A stretch of DNA of 45,315 nt, from the NCBI GenBank assembly GCA_023249675.1, contig JAHFCE010000025.1:1-45315 (forward strand), in the 5' to 3' direction. Positions 14,630 to 22,820 of the stretch are shown piece by piece. The notes beneath the pieces were generated by a model. That model searched no databases. It worked only from the letters and a program-made list of their open reading frames with translations, and had not been told where the DNA came from. The DNA is from Elusimicrobiota bacterium. Lineage in GTDB: Bacteria > Elusimicrobiota > Elusimicrobia > UBA1565 > UBA9628. The translations under genes and the position numbers were made by a program. Numbering within the stretch: position 1 is the first letter of the stretch; each line of letters opens with the position of its first letter.

Positions 14630-16006
14630 ATGCGATCGAGCTCACTTTTGCTCGCCATTCTCCTGGCCTCCGGATTCTCCGCCGCCCGCGCGGCGAGCCT
14701 GGACGTGACCGCCGCCTACAAAATGAAGGCGGTCTCCTACTCCAATCTCCATTACAACACGAGCGACAAGAACAGCCACGCGTTCATCGCCAATGACGCG
14801 CGCCTGGGCATCGCGGTACGCCATATCCCGCTTGAATCGCGCGGGGGGGAAGACGTCACGATGGATCTAGGCGTCATCCTGCATGCCGTCGGCGTGTCCG
14901 GCTCGACCGTCTCCGTCGCGTCGCCGTTCGATCGCGTCGCCTCCTATTACCCCAACGCCGACCTGACGCCATTCATCGAGAACGCCTACTTGCGCGTGCA
15001 CCGGCTCTGGGGCTACGCCTGGGAAGCGACGTTCGGCCGCCAGAGCTACCGCCAAGGCTCCGGCCTTCTGCTCGATGACGACGGCGCGGGCCTGACGGGT
15101 GCCAGCGCCCGCGGCGAGTTGCCGTGGTGGGGGATGAAGTGGGAAGGATTCATCTTCAACGACCGAAACCCGCTGAACACCTCGGCGCCGAACAGCCTCG
15201 ACCTGGCCGGCCTGTCCGCGGATCTGCCTGGCGAGGGCGTCTGGCAGCTGAACCAGCTCTTGGAGCGCGACCGCGCCCAGCAGACCGTCTACGGCTGCAG
15301 CTACCCGGGCAACCCCCAAGCCAACGGCTGCCTCGTGTCGAAAGCGGTACGCAGCTTCACCAGTCTGCGCTATCAGATCAGCTACGGGCCGGTGGTGTTC
15401 GAGGGCGAGGCCGCGATCCAGAAAGGCTATGCGACCCCCACCGGCCTTTCACCCTCAGGCAACCACATCACCTACAACGGCAACGCCGAGGTCGTGCGCA
15501 TGAAATGGAAGCAGACTCTATGGAAGACCGGCGAGGGCATCGCCCGGGCCTCGCTTGCGCGCGGCACCGGAGACGACCCCAGCACGCCGACCACGGACGA
15601 GGCGTTCTTCCCGAGCCGCGGCCACCGCCACAACGGCCTCGAGCGCGCGGGCTTCGGCGAACTCTTCGCCGCGACCGCCTACGACGCGTTCGGGGGGAAC
15701 TACTCCACGACCACCAAAAGCGGCCTGCGCAACGGCGCAAGCGGCCTGGTGGTGGTCGGCGCCGGCTACACGCCGCCCGCCTACAAGGGTCTCGCCCTCG
15801 ACATCGACTTCTACCTGTACCAGGCCGAACGAATCTCCTCCGGCTCCCGCACCTTGGGCACGGAGTGGGACCTGCGCGTGCGCTACCCCATTCGCGACCA
15901 GCTGAACATCGCCGCGAGCATGGCCTATTTCCGCGCCGGCAAGTTCACAGACCCGGGCCGCTCAATCGCCCGCAAGTACTCGTTCGAAGTCTCCGGCCGC
16001 TTCTAA
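14630..16006 (+). CDS. Outer-membrane beta-barrel protein (porin-like)
   Basis: A 458-residue exported protein with signal peptide MRSSSLLLAILLASGFSAARA. The mature part consists of predicted antiparallel strands with aromatic girdles (LRVHRLWGYAWEATFGRQSYRQGSG, WWGMKWEGFIFNDR, SLRYQISYGPVVFEGEAAI) and ends in FEVSGRF with the terminal Phe expected of BAM substrates. The overall look is similar to alginate-export or substrate-specific porins, but no family is claimed. Loop cysteines occur in YGCSYPG and NGCLVS. It is separated from the first barrel gene by a strong terminator, so it has its own promoter. Confidence 0.78.
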   Translation: MRSSSLLLAILLASGFSAARAASLDVTAAYKMKAVSYSNLHYNTSDKNSHAFIANDARLGIAVRHIPLESRGGEDVTMDLGVILHAVGVSGSTVSVASPFDRVASYYPNADLTPFIENAYLRVHRLWGYAWEATFGRQSYRQGSGLLLDDDGAGLTGASARGELPWWGMKWEGFIFNDRNPLNTSAPNSLDLAGLSADLPGEGVWQLNQLLERDRAQQTVYGCSYPGNPQANGCLVSKAVRSFTSLRYQISYGPVVFEGEAAIQKGYATPTGLSPSGNHITYNGNAEVVRMKWKQTLWKTGEGIARASLARGTGDDPSTPTTDEAFFPSRGHRHNGLERAGFGELFAATAYDAFGGNYSTTTKSGLRNGASGLVVVGAGYTPPAYKGLALDIDFYLYQAERISSGSRTLGTEWDLRVRYPIRDQLNIAASMAYFRAGKFTDPGRSIARKYSFEVSGRF

Positions 16007-16022
16007 AACCCCTCGACGCCCC

Positions 16023-16051
16023 TTGACGGAACCCATAGCTGAACCTATACT
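16023..16051 (+). promoter_or_regulatory. Promoter of the toxin-antitoxin operon (leaderless type)
   Basis: TTGACG (16023-16028) and TATACT (16046-16051) are separated by exactly 17 bp. The -10 ends 7 nt before the antitoxin ATG at 16059, so the predicted transcription start falls on or next to the start codon. No Shine-Dalgarno is present. Confidence 0.75.
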
Positions 16052-16058
16052 TAGATAT

Positions 16059-16334
16059 ATGGATAAGATCATCCCCATCAGCGAGTTCCAAGTCCGGGCC
16101 AAGAAGTGGGTGGACCAGGTGCGCGAGACCGACCAACCCGTGATCATCACCCAGCGCGGCAAGCCTGCCGCCGTACTTGTCAGCTGCGATGACTTCGAGG
16201 GCCTGCAGGCGACGCGTGATGAGATGTCTTATCCTGATTGGAAAAAACGGCTCGCCCGCGCCGAACAGGAATCCGCCGCCGGCAAAGGAATGACACTGGA
16301 CGAGTACTTCCGCAAACGCGCCGCCAAGAAGTGA
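16059..16334 (+). CDS. Phd/YefM-family antitoxin
   Basis: A 91-residue protein. The N-terminal part is the Phd/YefM DNA-binding fold: IIPISEFQVRAKKWVDQVRETDQPVIITQRGKPAAVLVS, followed by a helical toxin-neutralising tail ending in KGMTLDEYFRKRAAKK. Its stop overlaps the toxin start (GTGA), the classic order of antitoxin before toxin. An in-frame TTG at 16023 was rejected because it lies inside the -35 element. Such antitoxins repress their own promoter together with the toxin. Confidence 0.88.
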   Translation: MDKIIPISEFQVRAKKWVDQVRETDQPVIITQRGKPAAVLVSCDDFEGLQATRDEMSYPDWKKRLARAEQESAAGKGMTLDEYFRKRAAKK

Positions 16335-16567
16335 AGGTCATCTTTCTGCCGCAGGCGCAGGCCGACCTGGACGAAATCAAGGAGCCGTTGCTGTCTGAAA
16401 TCCGAAAGCGCCTGGCGGCACTCGGCTCTTATCCATCCCTGGGAGCTCCTCTCTTCAGCCCTCTCGCCGGCTACCGCGCGACCATAGTCGGGTACTTTCG
16501 GGTCGTCTACAAGCAGACACCCCGCGCGGTCGAGGTCTGCTATATCCGCGATTGCCGCCGCTCCTGA
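16331..16567 (+). CDS. ParE/RelE-superfamily toxin
   Basis: A 78-residue protein starting at GTG inside the GTGA overlap with the antitoxin. The chain MKVIFLPQAQADLDEI, RLAALGSYPSLG, LAGYRATIVGYFRVVYK and AVEVCYIRDCRR follows the ParE/RelE fold (two helices, then a beta sheet with an R-Y-RVVY core). Whether it cleaves mRNA or poisons gyrase cannot be told. The downstream 250 bp are noncoding. Confidence 0.85.
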   Translation: MKVIFLPQAQADLDEIKEPLLSEIRKRLAALGSYPSLGAPLFSPLAGYRATIVGYFRVVYKQTPRAVEVCYIRDCRRS

Positions 16568-16646
16568 TACTCCCACCCTGGGCGTAGGGGGGCGGCTGGG
16601 GAGAGGGGGACGGAATCGGGCATTCCCAATCGAAGATTCCCGGAAG

Positions 16647-16780
16647 TTATCCCCACGGCCATCCACCGCTCATTGTCCTTACTCAGTCGTATGTGACATA
16701 TAACTAACTATTAAGACATGCATATTGTCTTGTAATGACAACCATGGGGCTCTATTACACCTATTAACGACTTATCCACA
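16647..16780 (+). other. Intergenic region with DnaA-box-like sites
   Basis: TTATCCCCA (16647-16655) and a perfect TTATCCACA (16772-16780) lie in the same orientation around an A+T-rich stretch (about 16690-16750) that also holds ATTGTCTTGTAATGACAAC, a short imperfect inverted repeat. No replication initiator gene with a known motif is adjacent. It could be a DnaA-responsive control region for the downstream gene, an old plasmid origin or chance. Confidence 0.3.
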
Positions 16781-16820
16781 ACTGGTAGACCTTTTTACTG
16801 ACATATGCAATAATAAGGCC

Positions 16821-17327
16821 ATGAACCCCCACCGCGTCAGACTCAAGCTGCCCAACGGAGCCGAACTCGAGGCTGAAGGCGACGCGCAGTTCGTGCGGCA
16901 GGAACGCGAGGAGTTCGTGCTGCGCCAGACCCCCCTCGGCGCTGTGGCCGCCGAGTTCCCACAACGGGAGCCGCGGGTCGAATGGAGCGCGGTGGTGGAA
17001 GCCCGAAACGGGGGTCTGACCTTGCGCGGCAAGATCTCAGGCGGCGACAAGGCGGGCAAGGACGCCTGCCTGGTGCTCCTGATGGCCTCAGAAAGGCTCC
17101 TCAGCCAGCCCAAACCCACGGCAACCATGGTCGCCAAGTGGCTGCGCGCCTCGGGGTATCCGATCGGGCGCATGGATCGCACGCTCCAAGACGCGATCTC
17201 CCAAGGCGAACTGCTCTCCTCCGGCTCGCGCCGGTCCCGGCGCTACGAACTCACAGCCACAGGCAAGATCAAGGCCCTCCTGTTCGCCGAACAATTGACG
17301 GCAACCGTACTCGGCAAACGACCCTGA
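16821..17327 (+). CDS. Uncharacterised protein with winged-helix-like C-terminal half
   Basis: A 168-residue protein of unknown function. The start at 16821 has AAGG 3 nt upstream and begins MNPHRVRLKLPNGAELEAEGDAQFV, a beta-rich N-terminal segment. The second half (about 85-160) is helical, reads MVAKWLRASGYPIGRMDRTLQDAISQGELLSSGSRRSRRYELTATGKIKALL in outline, and looks like a winged helix ending in an ELTATGK wing, suggesting nucleic-acid binding. The gene is isolated: upstream are DnaA-box-like sites and a toxin-antitoxin pair, downstream a repeat-rich noncoding stretch. This setting looks like accessory DNA. Confidence 0.6.
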   Translation: MNPHRVRLKLPNGAELEAEGDAQFVRQEREEFVLRQTPLGAVAAEFPQREPRVEWSAVVEARNGGLTLRGKISGGDKAGKDACLVLLMASERLLSQPKPTATMVAKWLRASGYPIGRMDRTLQDAISQGELLSSGSRRSRRYELTATGKIKALLFAEQLTATVLGKRP

Positions 17328-17657
17328 GCGGAGGGTTCCTTTGGGGGAATTAAAAACCGACCAAACGATTCAGGCCGAACCCTTCGGACATATTACTATT
17401 GATAATATTTATTATGTTACATATAGTGGTGGTCCGGGCAATTATGACCGCACGATAATCGGACAGAACTTCGCAGTATTTACCTAGCATGAATAAAGCT
17501 ATTTTGTTCTAAGCGGCACTGTTTGTGAGATATTCTAAATAAGCAGTCGAAATCCCCCTGGGCGTTCGTAAAAAATTGGCTCGAGTTCGGCAAGGCCGGC
17601 CCAGAAATAGGCCGCCGGTTGGCAAAAGTAGGAAGGAATCTAAGAAGTATCGCTAGG

Positions 17658-17850
17658 CCAAAAAAACCATCACCGGGACCCTAAAAGTTGGCAAGTTTTC
17701 GAGCAGTTGGAAGGCCAAAATCGACCCCCTCCGAAAAAACCACAAAAGGGCGGGGTTCCCGCGAACCAAAAAAATAACCGGACTATCTCGAGATTGCGGG
17801 ACGCCCAAAAACACCATGAACTGGGATGCCTCCAAAGTTGGCAAGTTTCG
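17658..17850 (+). repeat. Two direct copies of a ~45-bp degenerate repeat
   Basis: 17658-17701 and 17805-17850 share the order CCAAAAA-CCAT-GGGA, then the identical 15-mer AAAGTTGGCAAGTTT (17684-17698 and 17834-17848), then CG. The identical cores are exactly 150 bp apart. Confidence 0.75.
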
Positions 17851-17913
17851 GCGAATCGAGCCAGCGCCGAAAAGACTACGGAAGGAAAAAAGCGTCTGGG
17901 GAGGGCGCCCCCG

Positions 17914-18017
17914 AAAAACCATCAAAGGGGCGTTGATTGGGAAGTGGTTGGCGGGATTTCAGAAAAGACCTAACGACGCAGCTCAAGAGCGGGAGCTCGG
18001 AGCCTTTGATGGTTTTT
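17914..18017. repeat. 15-bp perfect inverted repeat
   Basis: AAAAACCATCAAAGG (17914-17928) is the exact reverse complement of CCTTTGATGGTTTTT (18003-18017). The right arm also matches, inverted, the AAAAAAACCATC at 17660-17671, so it could bound an element of about 360 bp. Confidence 0.7.
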
Positions 18018-18060
18018 TTGAATTTACGCGGCGGGACGGACCAGGGGGGGCAGAGAGACC

Positions 18061-19257
18061 TTACAGTTCCCCCCTCGTCAGGTCCCTATCAGTCTCCCGC
18101 CTGCGGACCAAGCGCGCCTTCCCCCCATCCACGAGGGCTTCAGCGGCGCGAGGACGCGAGTTGTACTGGCTGCTCATGGCGAAGCCGTAAGCGCCGGCCT
18201 TGAGCACGGCGAGAAGGTCCCCCCGCTCCAGGGGCGGCAGCAGCCTTCGGCGCGCAAGGAAGTCTCCCGACTCGCAGACGGGCCCCACGACGTCCGCCAT
18301 GGTCTTCTTTCCGCGGCGCGGAGCGACAACCTCCATGGGGTGCCAGGCGCCGTACAGCGCGGGCCGCGGAAGGTCCGTCATGGCGCCGTCAACGACGACG
18401 AAGCGCCGCTTCGAGGTCTGCTTGCGGTACAGGACCTTTGTGAGCAGCAGCCCCGCGTCGGCGACAAGAGAGCGTCCCGGCTCGATGAGAAGCTCGAGCT
18501 CCGGCTGCTCCGCGAAGGCTTCTTCCAATGTCTTCACGAGCGCCTCCGGCTCGAGCGGCGTCTCGTCTTTGTAGCGGATGCCGAAGCCTCCCCCCATATC
18601 CGCGAAGCCAAGCGCTATGCCGCCCCTCTTGAGGCTCTTCGCCAGGGCCGCCACGGCGACGGCGGCGCGCCGGTAAGGCGCTGCGGAGGTGATCTGCGAG
18701 CCGATGTGGCACTGGACGCCCGTCACGCGCAGGCGGTGATCCCGGGCCGCACGGCGGTACAAAGCGCGGGCTTCCGCGATCTCCACGCCAAATTTATTGT
18801 CTGCGCGTCCCGTGGCGATGTGCGGGTGCGTCCTGGCGTCGATATCGGGGTTCAGGCGAACCGAGACCGGCGCGCGCAGGCCGAGCCGGCCCGCGACGCG
18901 CGCCAGAGCGTCCAACTCGTCTGAGGACTCGACGTTGAAGGCTTTCACGCCGGCACGCAGGCCGGCGGCCATCTCTTCCTCGCTCTTTCCGACACCCGAG
19001 AACACGATGCGCGCAGGAGCAAAGCCGGCCGCGCAGGCGCGCCTCAGCTCCCCGCCGGAGACGATGTCCGCGCCCGCGCCTTCACGCGCGAGCACGGCCG
19101 CGACGGCGCGGCAAGAGTTGGCTTTCAGCGCGTAACAGACAAGCGCGGGACGCGTAAAAGACTCGCGCCAAATACGATAGTGCTCGCGCACGATGTCCGC
19201 GGAGTACACGTACAACGGCGTGCCGTAGCGGCGCGCCAGCGCCGCGAGGAGACTCAC
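18061..19257 (-). CDS. lysA: Diaminopimelate decarboxylase
   Basis: A 398-residue PLP enzyme making L-lysine from meso-diaminopimelate, the last step of the pathway that also contains dapB in this window. The PLP lysine is K45 in CYALKANS; also visible are ADIVSGGELRRA, VQCHIGSQI, GGGFGIRY, EPGRSLVADAG, and the substrate/PLP cysteine region VCESGDFL with the final AGAYGFAMSSQYNSRPR. The frame is open further upstream, but GTG at 19257, overlapping the TPR-gene stop as GTGA, gives the normal length. It is the last gene of the long minus-strand run. Confidence 0.95.
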   Translation of the reverse strand: MSLLAALARRYGTPLYVYSADIVREHYRIWRESFTRPALVCYALKANSCRAVAAVLAREGAGADIVSGGELRRACAAGFAPARIVFSGVGKSEEEMAAGLRAGVKAFNVESSDELDALARVAGRLGLRAPVSVRLNPDIDARTHPHIATGRADNKFGVEIAEARALYRRAARDHRLRVTGVQCHIGSQITSAAPYRRAAVAVAALAKSLKRGGIALGFADMGGGFGIRYKDETPLEPEALVKTLEEAFAEQPELELLIEPGRSLVADAGLLLTKVLYRKQTSKRRFVVVDGAMTDLPRPALYGAWHPMEVVAPRRGKKTMADVVGPVCESGDFLARRRLLPPLERGDLLAVLKAGAYGFAMSSQYNSRPRAAEALVDGGKARLVRRRETDRDLTRGEL

Positions 19258-20171
19258 TTCTTCCGGACCGCCGTTTTCTTCGCCGCTTTCTCCGCCGCGA
19301 CGGCGGCCGCCTTCTCGGCCCTCTTGGCGGCGTTTGCGCGCCTCGTCGCTTCCCTCAGAGCCGCCGCGGCCTTGACGTCGCCCGGCGCCGCCTTCAGGAC
19401 CGCCTCCCACGCCACGCGCGCCTCTTCCCACTTGCCGAGCTTCTGAGCGGCCATGGCAAGGCCCGTCGGAGCGCGCTGAGGCTCAAGGCCGGCCAAGGAT
19501 CCGACGCCGACTGCGACAAAGTGGTCGTAGGCCTCCTGGAACTTCTCCGCATCGAGAGCGATCTGCCCAAGATAGAATTCCGCTCGCCGCCCATAGTCGC
19601 CGCCGCCGGTCTTCAGCACGGCGAAAGAACCCGCGGCGCGGTCGATGAACTTGCCTCCCCACAGGCTCAGGCCAAGGTTCTCCTCGATGATCGGGTCCGC
19701 GGGATCGGCGAATTTCAAGCGCTCGTACTCGCCGATGGCATCGTTGAACAGGCCCATTCGGTAATCGAGCTTGGCCGTCAACAGGCGGACTTCCTTGTCC
19801 TCGGGGTAGTGGCGCAGGAAGCGCTTGTACTCGGTCAGCGCAAACGCGTAGAGGCCCTCTTCCTGGTACATGATGCCGAGACAATAGAAAAGGCGCGGAT
19901 CGAGCGCGCCGAGATCGCGCGCCTCCTCGAGGTCGCTGATCGCCTCAACGTACGAATCCTTTCCCTTCTCGAACTTAAGCGTGCCGAGCTCAACGAGCGC
20001 CGCGATGTCCTGAGGGTTCGCCCTGAGCCGCTCTTGCGCCGCCGCTATCCGTGAGGCCACCTGCGGCGGCGCCAAGAAATCCGCGCGCCGACGAGGCAGC
20101 GGTTTTTGGCGCAGCATGAACGACAGCACGGCAAACAGCACGATGACGGAGACCGCGGCCGCGACGGACAC
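19254..20171 (-). CDS. Membrane-anchored TPR protein
   Basis: About 305 residues from GTG 20171. An N-terminal hydrophobic segment (VAAAVSVIVLFAVLSFML) anchors it, followed by TPR-like helical pairs: NPQDIAALVELGTLKFEKGKDSYVEAI, LFYCLGIMYQEEGLYAFALTEYKRFLRHYPED, LDYRMGLFNDAIGEYERLKFADP, AEFYLGQIALDAEKFQEAYDHFVAV and KWEEARVAWEAVLKAAPGD. The tail is Ala/Lys-rich (AEKAAKKTAVRKK). The frame continues upstream with a plausible basic segment (RLRPVKSPW) to the rpsA stop without ATG, GTG or TTG, so the start may lie at CTG 20228. It lies between rpsA and lysA. Function unknown. Confidence 0.75.
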   Translation of the reverse strand: MSVAAAVSVIVLFAVLSFMLRQKPLPRRRADFLAPPQVASRIAAAQERLRANPQDIAALVELGTLKFEKGKDSYVEAISDLEEARDLGALDPRLFYCLGIMYQEEGLYAFALTEYKRFLRHYPEDKEVRLLTAKLDYRMGLFNDAIGEYERLKFADPADPIIEENLGLSLWGGKFIDRAAGSFAVLKTGGGDYGRRAEFYLGQIALDAEKFQEAYDHFVAVGVGSLAGLEPQRAPTGLAMAAQKLGKWEEARVAWEAVLKAAPGDVKAAAALREATRRANAAKRAEKAAAVAAEKAAKKTAVRKK

Positions 20172-20251
20172 GGCCCGGACGCTGAACCAGCGACCGGCAA
20201 AAGCCCAGGGGCTCTTGACCGGCCTCAGGCGAACGTCGTCCGCGGCGGGAT

Positions 20252-21463
20252 TTATGAGTCGTCCTCCGGTGAGAGTATCTGACCCAGGGTCAAGGGTGGC
20301 GGCACCTTCATGTATTGCGCGACGCGCTTTCGATCTTTGATTTCATTGAAGCGGGCCAAGGAGACGCGCACTTCAAACGACTGCGAGTCGATGCCAGTGA
20401 CAAGCCCGGTGACCGTGTCGCCAAGCTTGTAGATCACATCCGCATCGCACTCTGCGGCAGGCGCGAAGGCAATCGTCTTCGGGTCGATCTGGAAGCGTAC
20501 GCCGTGGGCGCCGACTTCCGTGACCTTGCCTGTCACCGTAGACTTCGGCGCAAAGCGCTTGCGCAGCGCGTCCGAAGGGTTCGCCTGGAGCTGCTTGATG
20601 CCAAGCAACACCGGACCCTCGGCCGTCGAAGGCTTGGAGAGCACCTTGACCTTCAGTTTTTGGCCGCGCTCGAAGGCGCCGGACTTTAGAGGACCCCAAG
20701 CCATGTCGGCCGGTTTCACGGTGCCTTCAAGACCGCCGATGTCGATCAGCAGCCCTTCGGGTGATAGGCGCACGATGCGCCCGATGCGGATCTCGCCGCC
20801 GCGCAACTCTTCCAGGATCTTGACCTTGCGCTTGCCCGCCTCGTCCTCAAGAACGGCCTTGCGCGAGAGCACAAGCTGGCGCTTGGACACGTTGACCTCA
20901 ATGACGAGACAACGCACTCCGGTGCCGATCATCTTCTCCGGCTGGCGTACGGGACGCAGGTCCGCGAGGGACGCCGGCAGGAAGGCCGAGACGCCCTGCA
21001 CATCGACGATGAAGCCCCCCTTGACGGCGGACTTTACGATGCCGCGCACGCGCTGCTTTTGCGCATGAGCCTTGATCGCCAGCTCCCAGCCGAGCTCGGT
21101 CTTCGCCTTCACATGGGACAAGACGATATGCCCGGCCTTGTTGCGGCCGCCGACCTTAATGACAGGCACGCGCTGACCAACCTGAGGGGGCGGCGACTTG
21201 GGCGCAGCCAAATCCAGGACGAACTCGACGAGCGGCACCGTGCCCTCGTTCTTCTCACCCACGTCGACGAGCACCGAGTCCTTGGTCACCGTGATGATCT
21301 TGACCCAGGCGACCTTGCGGTCCGCGAGCTTCTCCACCGTGGCGGACTGCTGAGCGAGCAGGGACTCCATCGTCTCGGTCCCGCCGTCCTCCTGCTCGGC
21401 GGCGTCACCCTCTTCAGGCTCCGCGGCTTCCCAGGCTTTTGCGTTCAAGTTCGGATTATCCAT
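20252..21463 (-). CDS. rpsA: 30S ribosomal protein S1 (four S1 domains)
   Basis: A 403-residue RNA-binding protein. After an acidic N-terminal segment of about 35 residues, four S1/OB-fold repeats are visible: around 48-118 (VTKDSVLVDVGEKNEGTVP), 134-201 (VKGGFIVDVQGVSAFLPASL), 223-293 (SPEGLLIDIGGLEGTVKPADM) and 309-380 (VTEVGAHGVRFQID). Four-domain S1 is common outside Proteobacteria, where six is usual. The ATG is preceded by a perfect AGGAGG. It follows cmk and plsC, the known cmk-plsC-rpsA order, supporting the S1 name. Confidence 0.9.
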   Translation of the reverse strand: MDNPNLNAKAWEAAEPEEGDAAEQEDGGTETMESLLAQQSATVEKLADRKVAWVKIITVTKDSVLVDVGEKNEGTVPLVEFVLDLAAPKSPPPQVGQRVPVIKVGGRNKAGHIVLSHVKAKTELGWELAIKAHAQKQRVRGIVKSAVKGGFIVDVQGVSAFLPASLADLRPVRQPEKMIGTGVRCLVIEVNVSKRQLVLSRKAVLEDEAGKRKVKILEELRGGEIRIGRIVRLSPEGLLIDIGGLEGTVKPADMAWGPLKSGAFERGQKLKVKVLSKPSTAEGPVLLGIKQLQANPSDALRKRFAPKSTVTGKVTEVGAHGVRFQIDPKTIAFAPAAECDADVIYKLGDTVTGLVTGIDSQSFEVRVSLARFNEIKDRKRVAQYMKVPPPLTLGQILSPEDDS

Positions 21464-21495
21464 AAAACTTCCTCCTCAGTCGATCCTGTAAACCC

Positions 21496-22092
21496 TCAAA
21501 GGGAATAAATCACTTCCATTAATGTTTTCGCGTACGCGAGGCCGGTCTCCCGGTCCTCCGATCGCGGCGGGGCCAGCGGAGGGCCGATGCGCACCTCGAG
21601 CGGACGGCGTCGCGGGAATTCGGCCGTGCCCAACACCCGCACCGGAACGACGGGCGCGCACGCCCGGAACGACAGAAACGCCACGCCAGCCTTCGGCGCG
21701 CGCTTCTCTCCGGGCTTGACGCGCGTGCCCTCCGGGTAGATCGCCAAGCAGCCGCCCTTCTCCAGCACACCGAGCGCTGAGCGCATCGCCGAGGTCGCAT
21801 CGCCCTGACGGTCGAGCGGGAACGAACCGGAAGCCCGCAGCCACCAGCCGAGGATCGGCTTCTCGAAGAGTTCCTTCTTGCCGATTCCGAACGGGCGTCG
21901 CCGGGCTGAGACAGCCACCGCCATCAGCGGCGGATCGATGATGCTCACGTGATTGCAGGCCACGATCACCGGACCGATCAGGGGCACGTTCTCGAGACCC
22001 GAGACCTTCATGCCCCAGATCGCGGTGAAGAGTCCGCGCATCACGGCTTCGGAACAAACCCGCATCGGGAAGTTGGCGTCGGCGGGATTCAT
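21496..22092 (-). CDS. plsC: 1-acyl-sn-glycerol-3-phosphate acyltransferase
   Basis: A 198-residue membrane-associated acyltransferase making phosphatidic acid from lysophosphatidic acid, the step after PlsY. The catalytic NHxxxxD motif is NHVSIID near residue 47, and the glycerol-phosphate-binding motif is YPEGTR near 119; KAGVAFLS and VVPVRVLG complete the family pattern. The ATG overlaps the cmk stop (ATGA), and the stop lies about 32 bp before rpsA. Confidence 0.93.
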   Translation of the reverse strand: MNPADANFPMRVCSEAVMRGLFTAIWGMKVSGLENVPLIGPVIVACNHVSIIDPPLMAVAVSARRRPFGIGKKELFEKPILGWWLRASGSFPLDRQGDATSAMRSALGVLEKGGCLAIYPEGTRVKPGEKRAPKAGVAFLSFRACAPVVPVRVLGTAEFPRRRPLEVRIGPPLAPPRSEDRETGLAYAKTLMEVIYSL

Positions 22093-22820
22093 TGGACATC
22101 GCCCCCGCGCCTCGCGTCGCGGCGAATGCGGCGCAGGATCTTGTCCGCGACCTGGCGCAAGGTCAAGCTCGTCGAGTCGATGAGGAGCGCGTCGGGAGCC
22201 TGCTTGAGCGGGTTGATCTCGCGTTTGAGGTCGTTGAGGTCGCGCTTGAGGATCGCCGCGAGGATTTTGTCGCGGTCCGCCTCCTGGTCCGCCGCCTTAA
22301 GCTGGCGGTACCGGCGGTCGGCACGCTCCTCGGGACTCGCGTCCAGATAAATCTTCACATCGGCGTCGGGAAACACGTTGGTCGTGATGTCTCGGCCTTC
22401 CATCACGATGCCGCCCGCTTCGCGGGCCTTATTGACGCCGAGCTCACGTTGAAGCTTCGACAAGAACCTGCGCACGCCCGGATTGCCCGCGACAAGCGAG
22501 GAATTCACGCTGACGCGTTCTTCCCGGATCTGCATCGTCACGCCGCTGCCGTCGATAAAGGTCTTCAGGGTCGTGCCGCCATCCTCGACCGGCTTGAACT
22601 CCCAGGAAAGGCTCTTCGCGAGCGCGAGCACGGCGGCGTGGTCGTTGAGGTCGAGACCACGCTCGAGGCCCTTCCAGGTCAGCGCGCGGTACATCTCGCC
22701 GGTATTGATGAATTTATAGCCGAGCGACTTCGCGACGAGGCCGCCAACCGTGGACTTGCCCACCCCGGCCGGGCCGTCTATCGCGATAACAAGACCCTGA
22801 CCCGGCTTATGCTTGGTCAC
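22089..22820 (-). CDS. cmk: Cytidylate kinase
   Basis: A 243-residue enzyme phosphorylating CMP and dCMP. Evidence: P-loop IDGPAGVGKST near residue 14, KFINTGEMYRALTW for the nucleotide-binding region, REERVSVNSS, VMEGRDITTNVFPDADVKIYL, and the lid RADRRYRQL. Length is slightly above the usual 220-230. The start (ATG 22820) overlaps the hisC stop, and the end overlaps plsC, so the four genes are translationally coupled. Confidence 0.95.
   Translation of the reverse strand: MTKHKPGQGLVIAIDGPAGVGKSTVGGLVAKSLGYKFINTGEMYRALTWKGLERGLDLNDHAAVLALAKSLSWEFKPVEDGGTTLKTFIDGSGVTMQIREERVSVNSSLVAGNPGVRRFLSKLQRELGVNKAREAGGIVMEGRDITTNVFPDADVKIYLDASPEERADRRYRQLKAADQEADRDKILAAILKRDLNDLKREINPLKQAPDALLIDSTSLTLRQVADKILRRIRRDARRGGDVQ

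Larger units (their letters stand above)
17328..18060. other. Noncoding stretch with degenerate repeats
   Basis: About 730 bp with no credible gene. The first 250 bp are A+T-rich and unlike the surroundings (TTGATAATATTTATTATG and similar). From about 17650 the sequence becomes A- and G/C-block-rich with recurring AAAAAACCA-type cores near 17660, 17733, 17807 and 17914, and an inverted one near 18005. Two frames over 17653-17973 are open on opposite strands, but both merely translate these repeats (recurring MVF on one strand, PPKK on the other) and lack homologous-looking structure. Confidence 0.6.

Noticed and set aside
17653-17973. Overlapping open frames on both strands in the repeat block
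   Set aside because: Both translate the degenerate DNA repeats (recurrent MVF or PPKK words), lack ribosome sites and show no protein-like composition.
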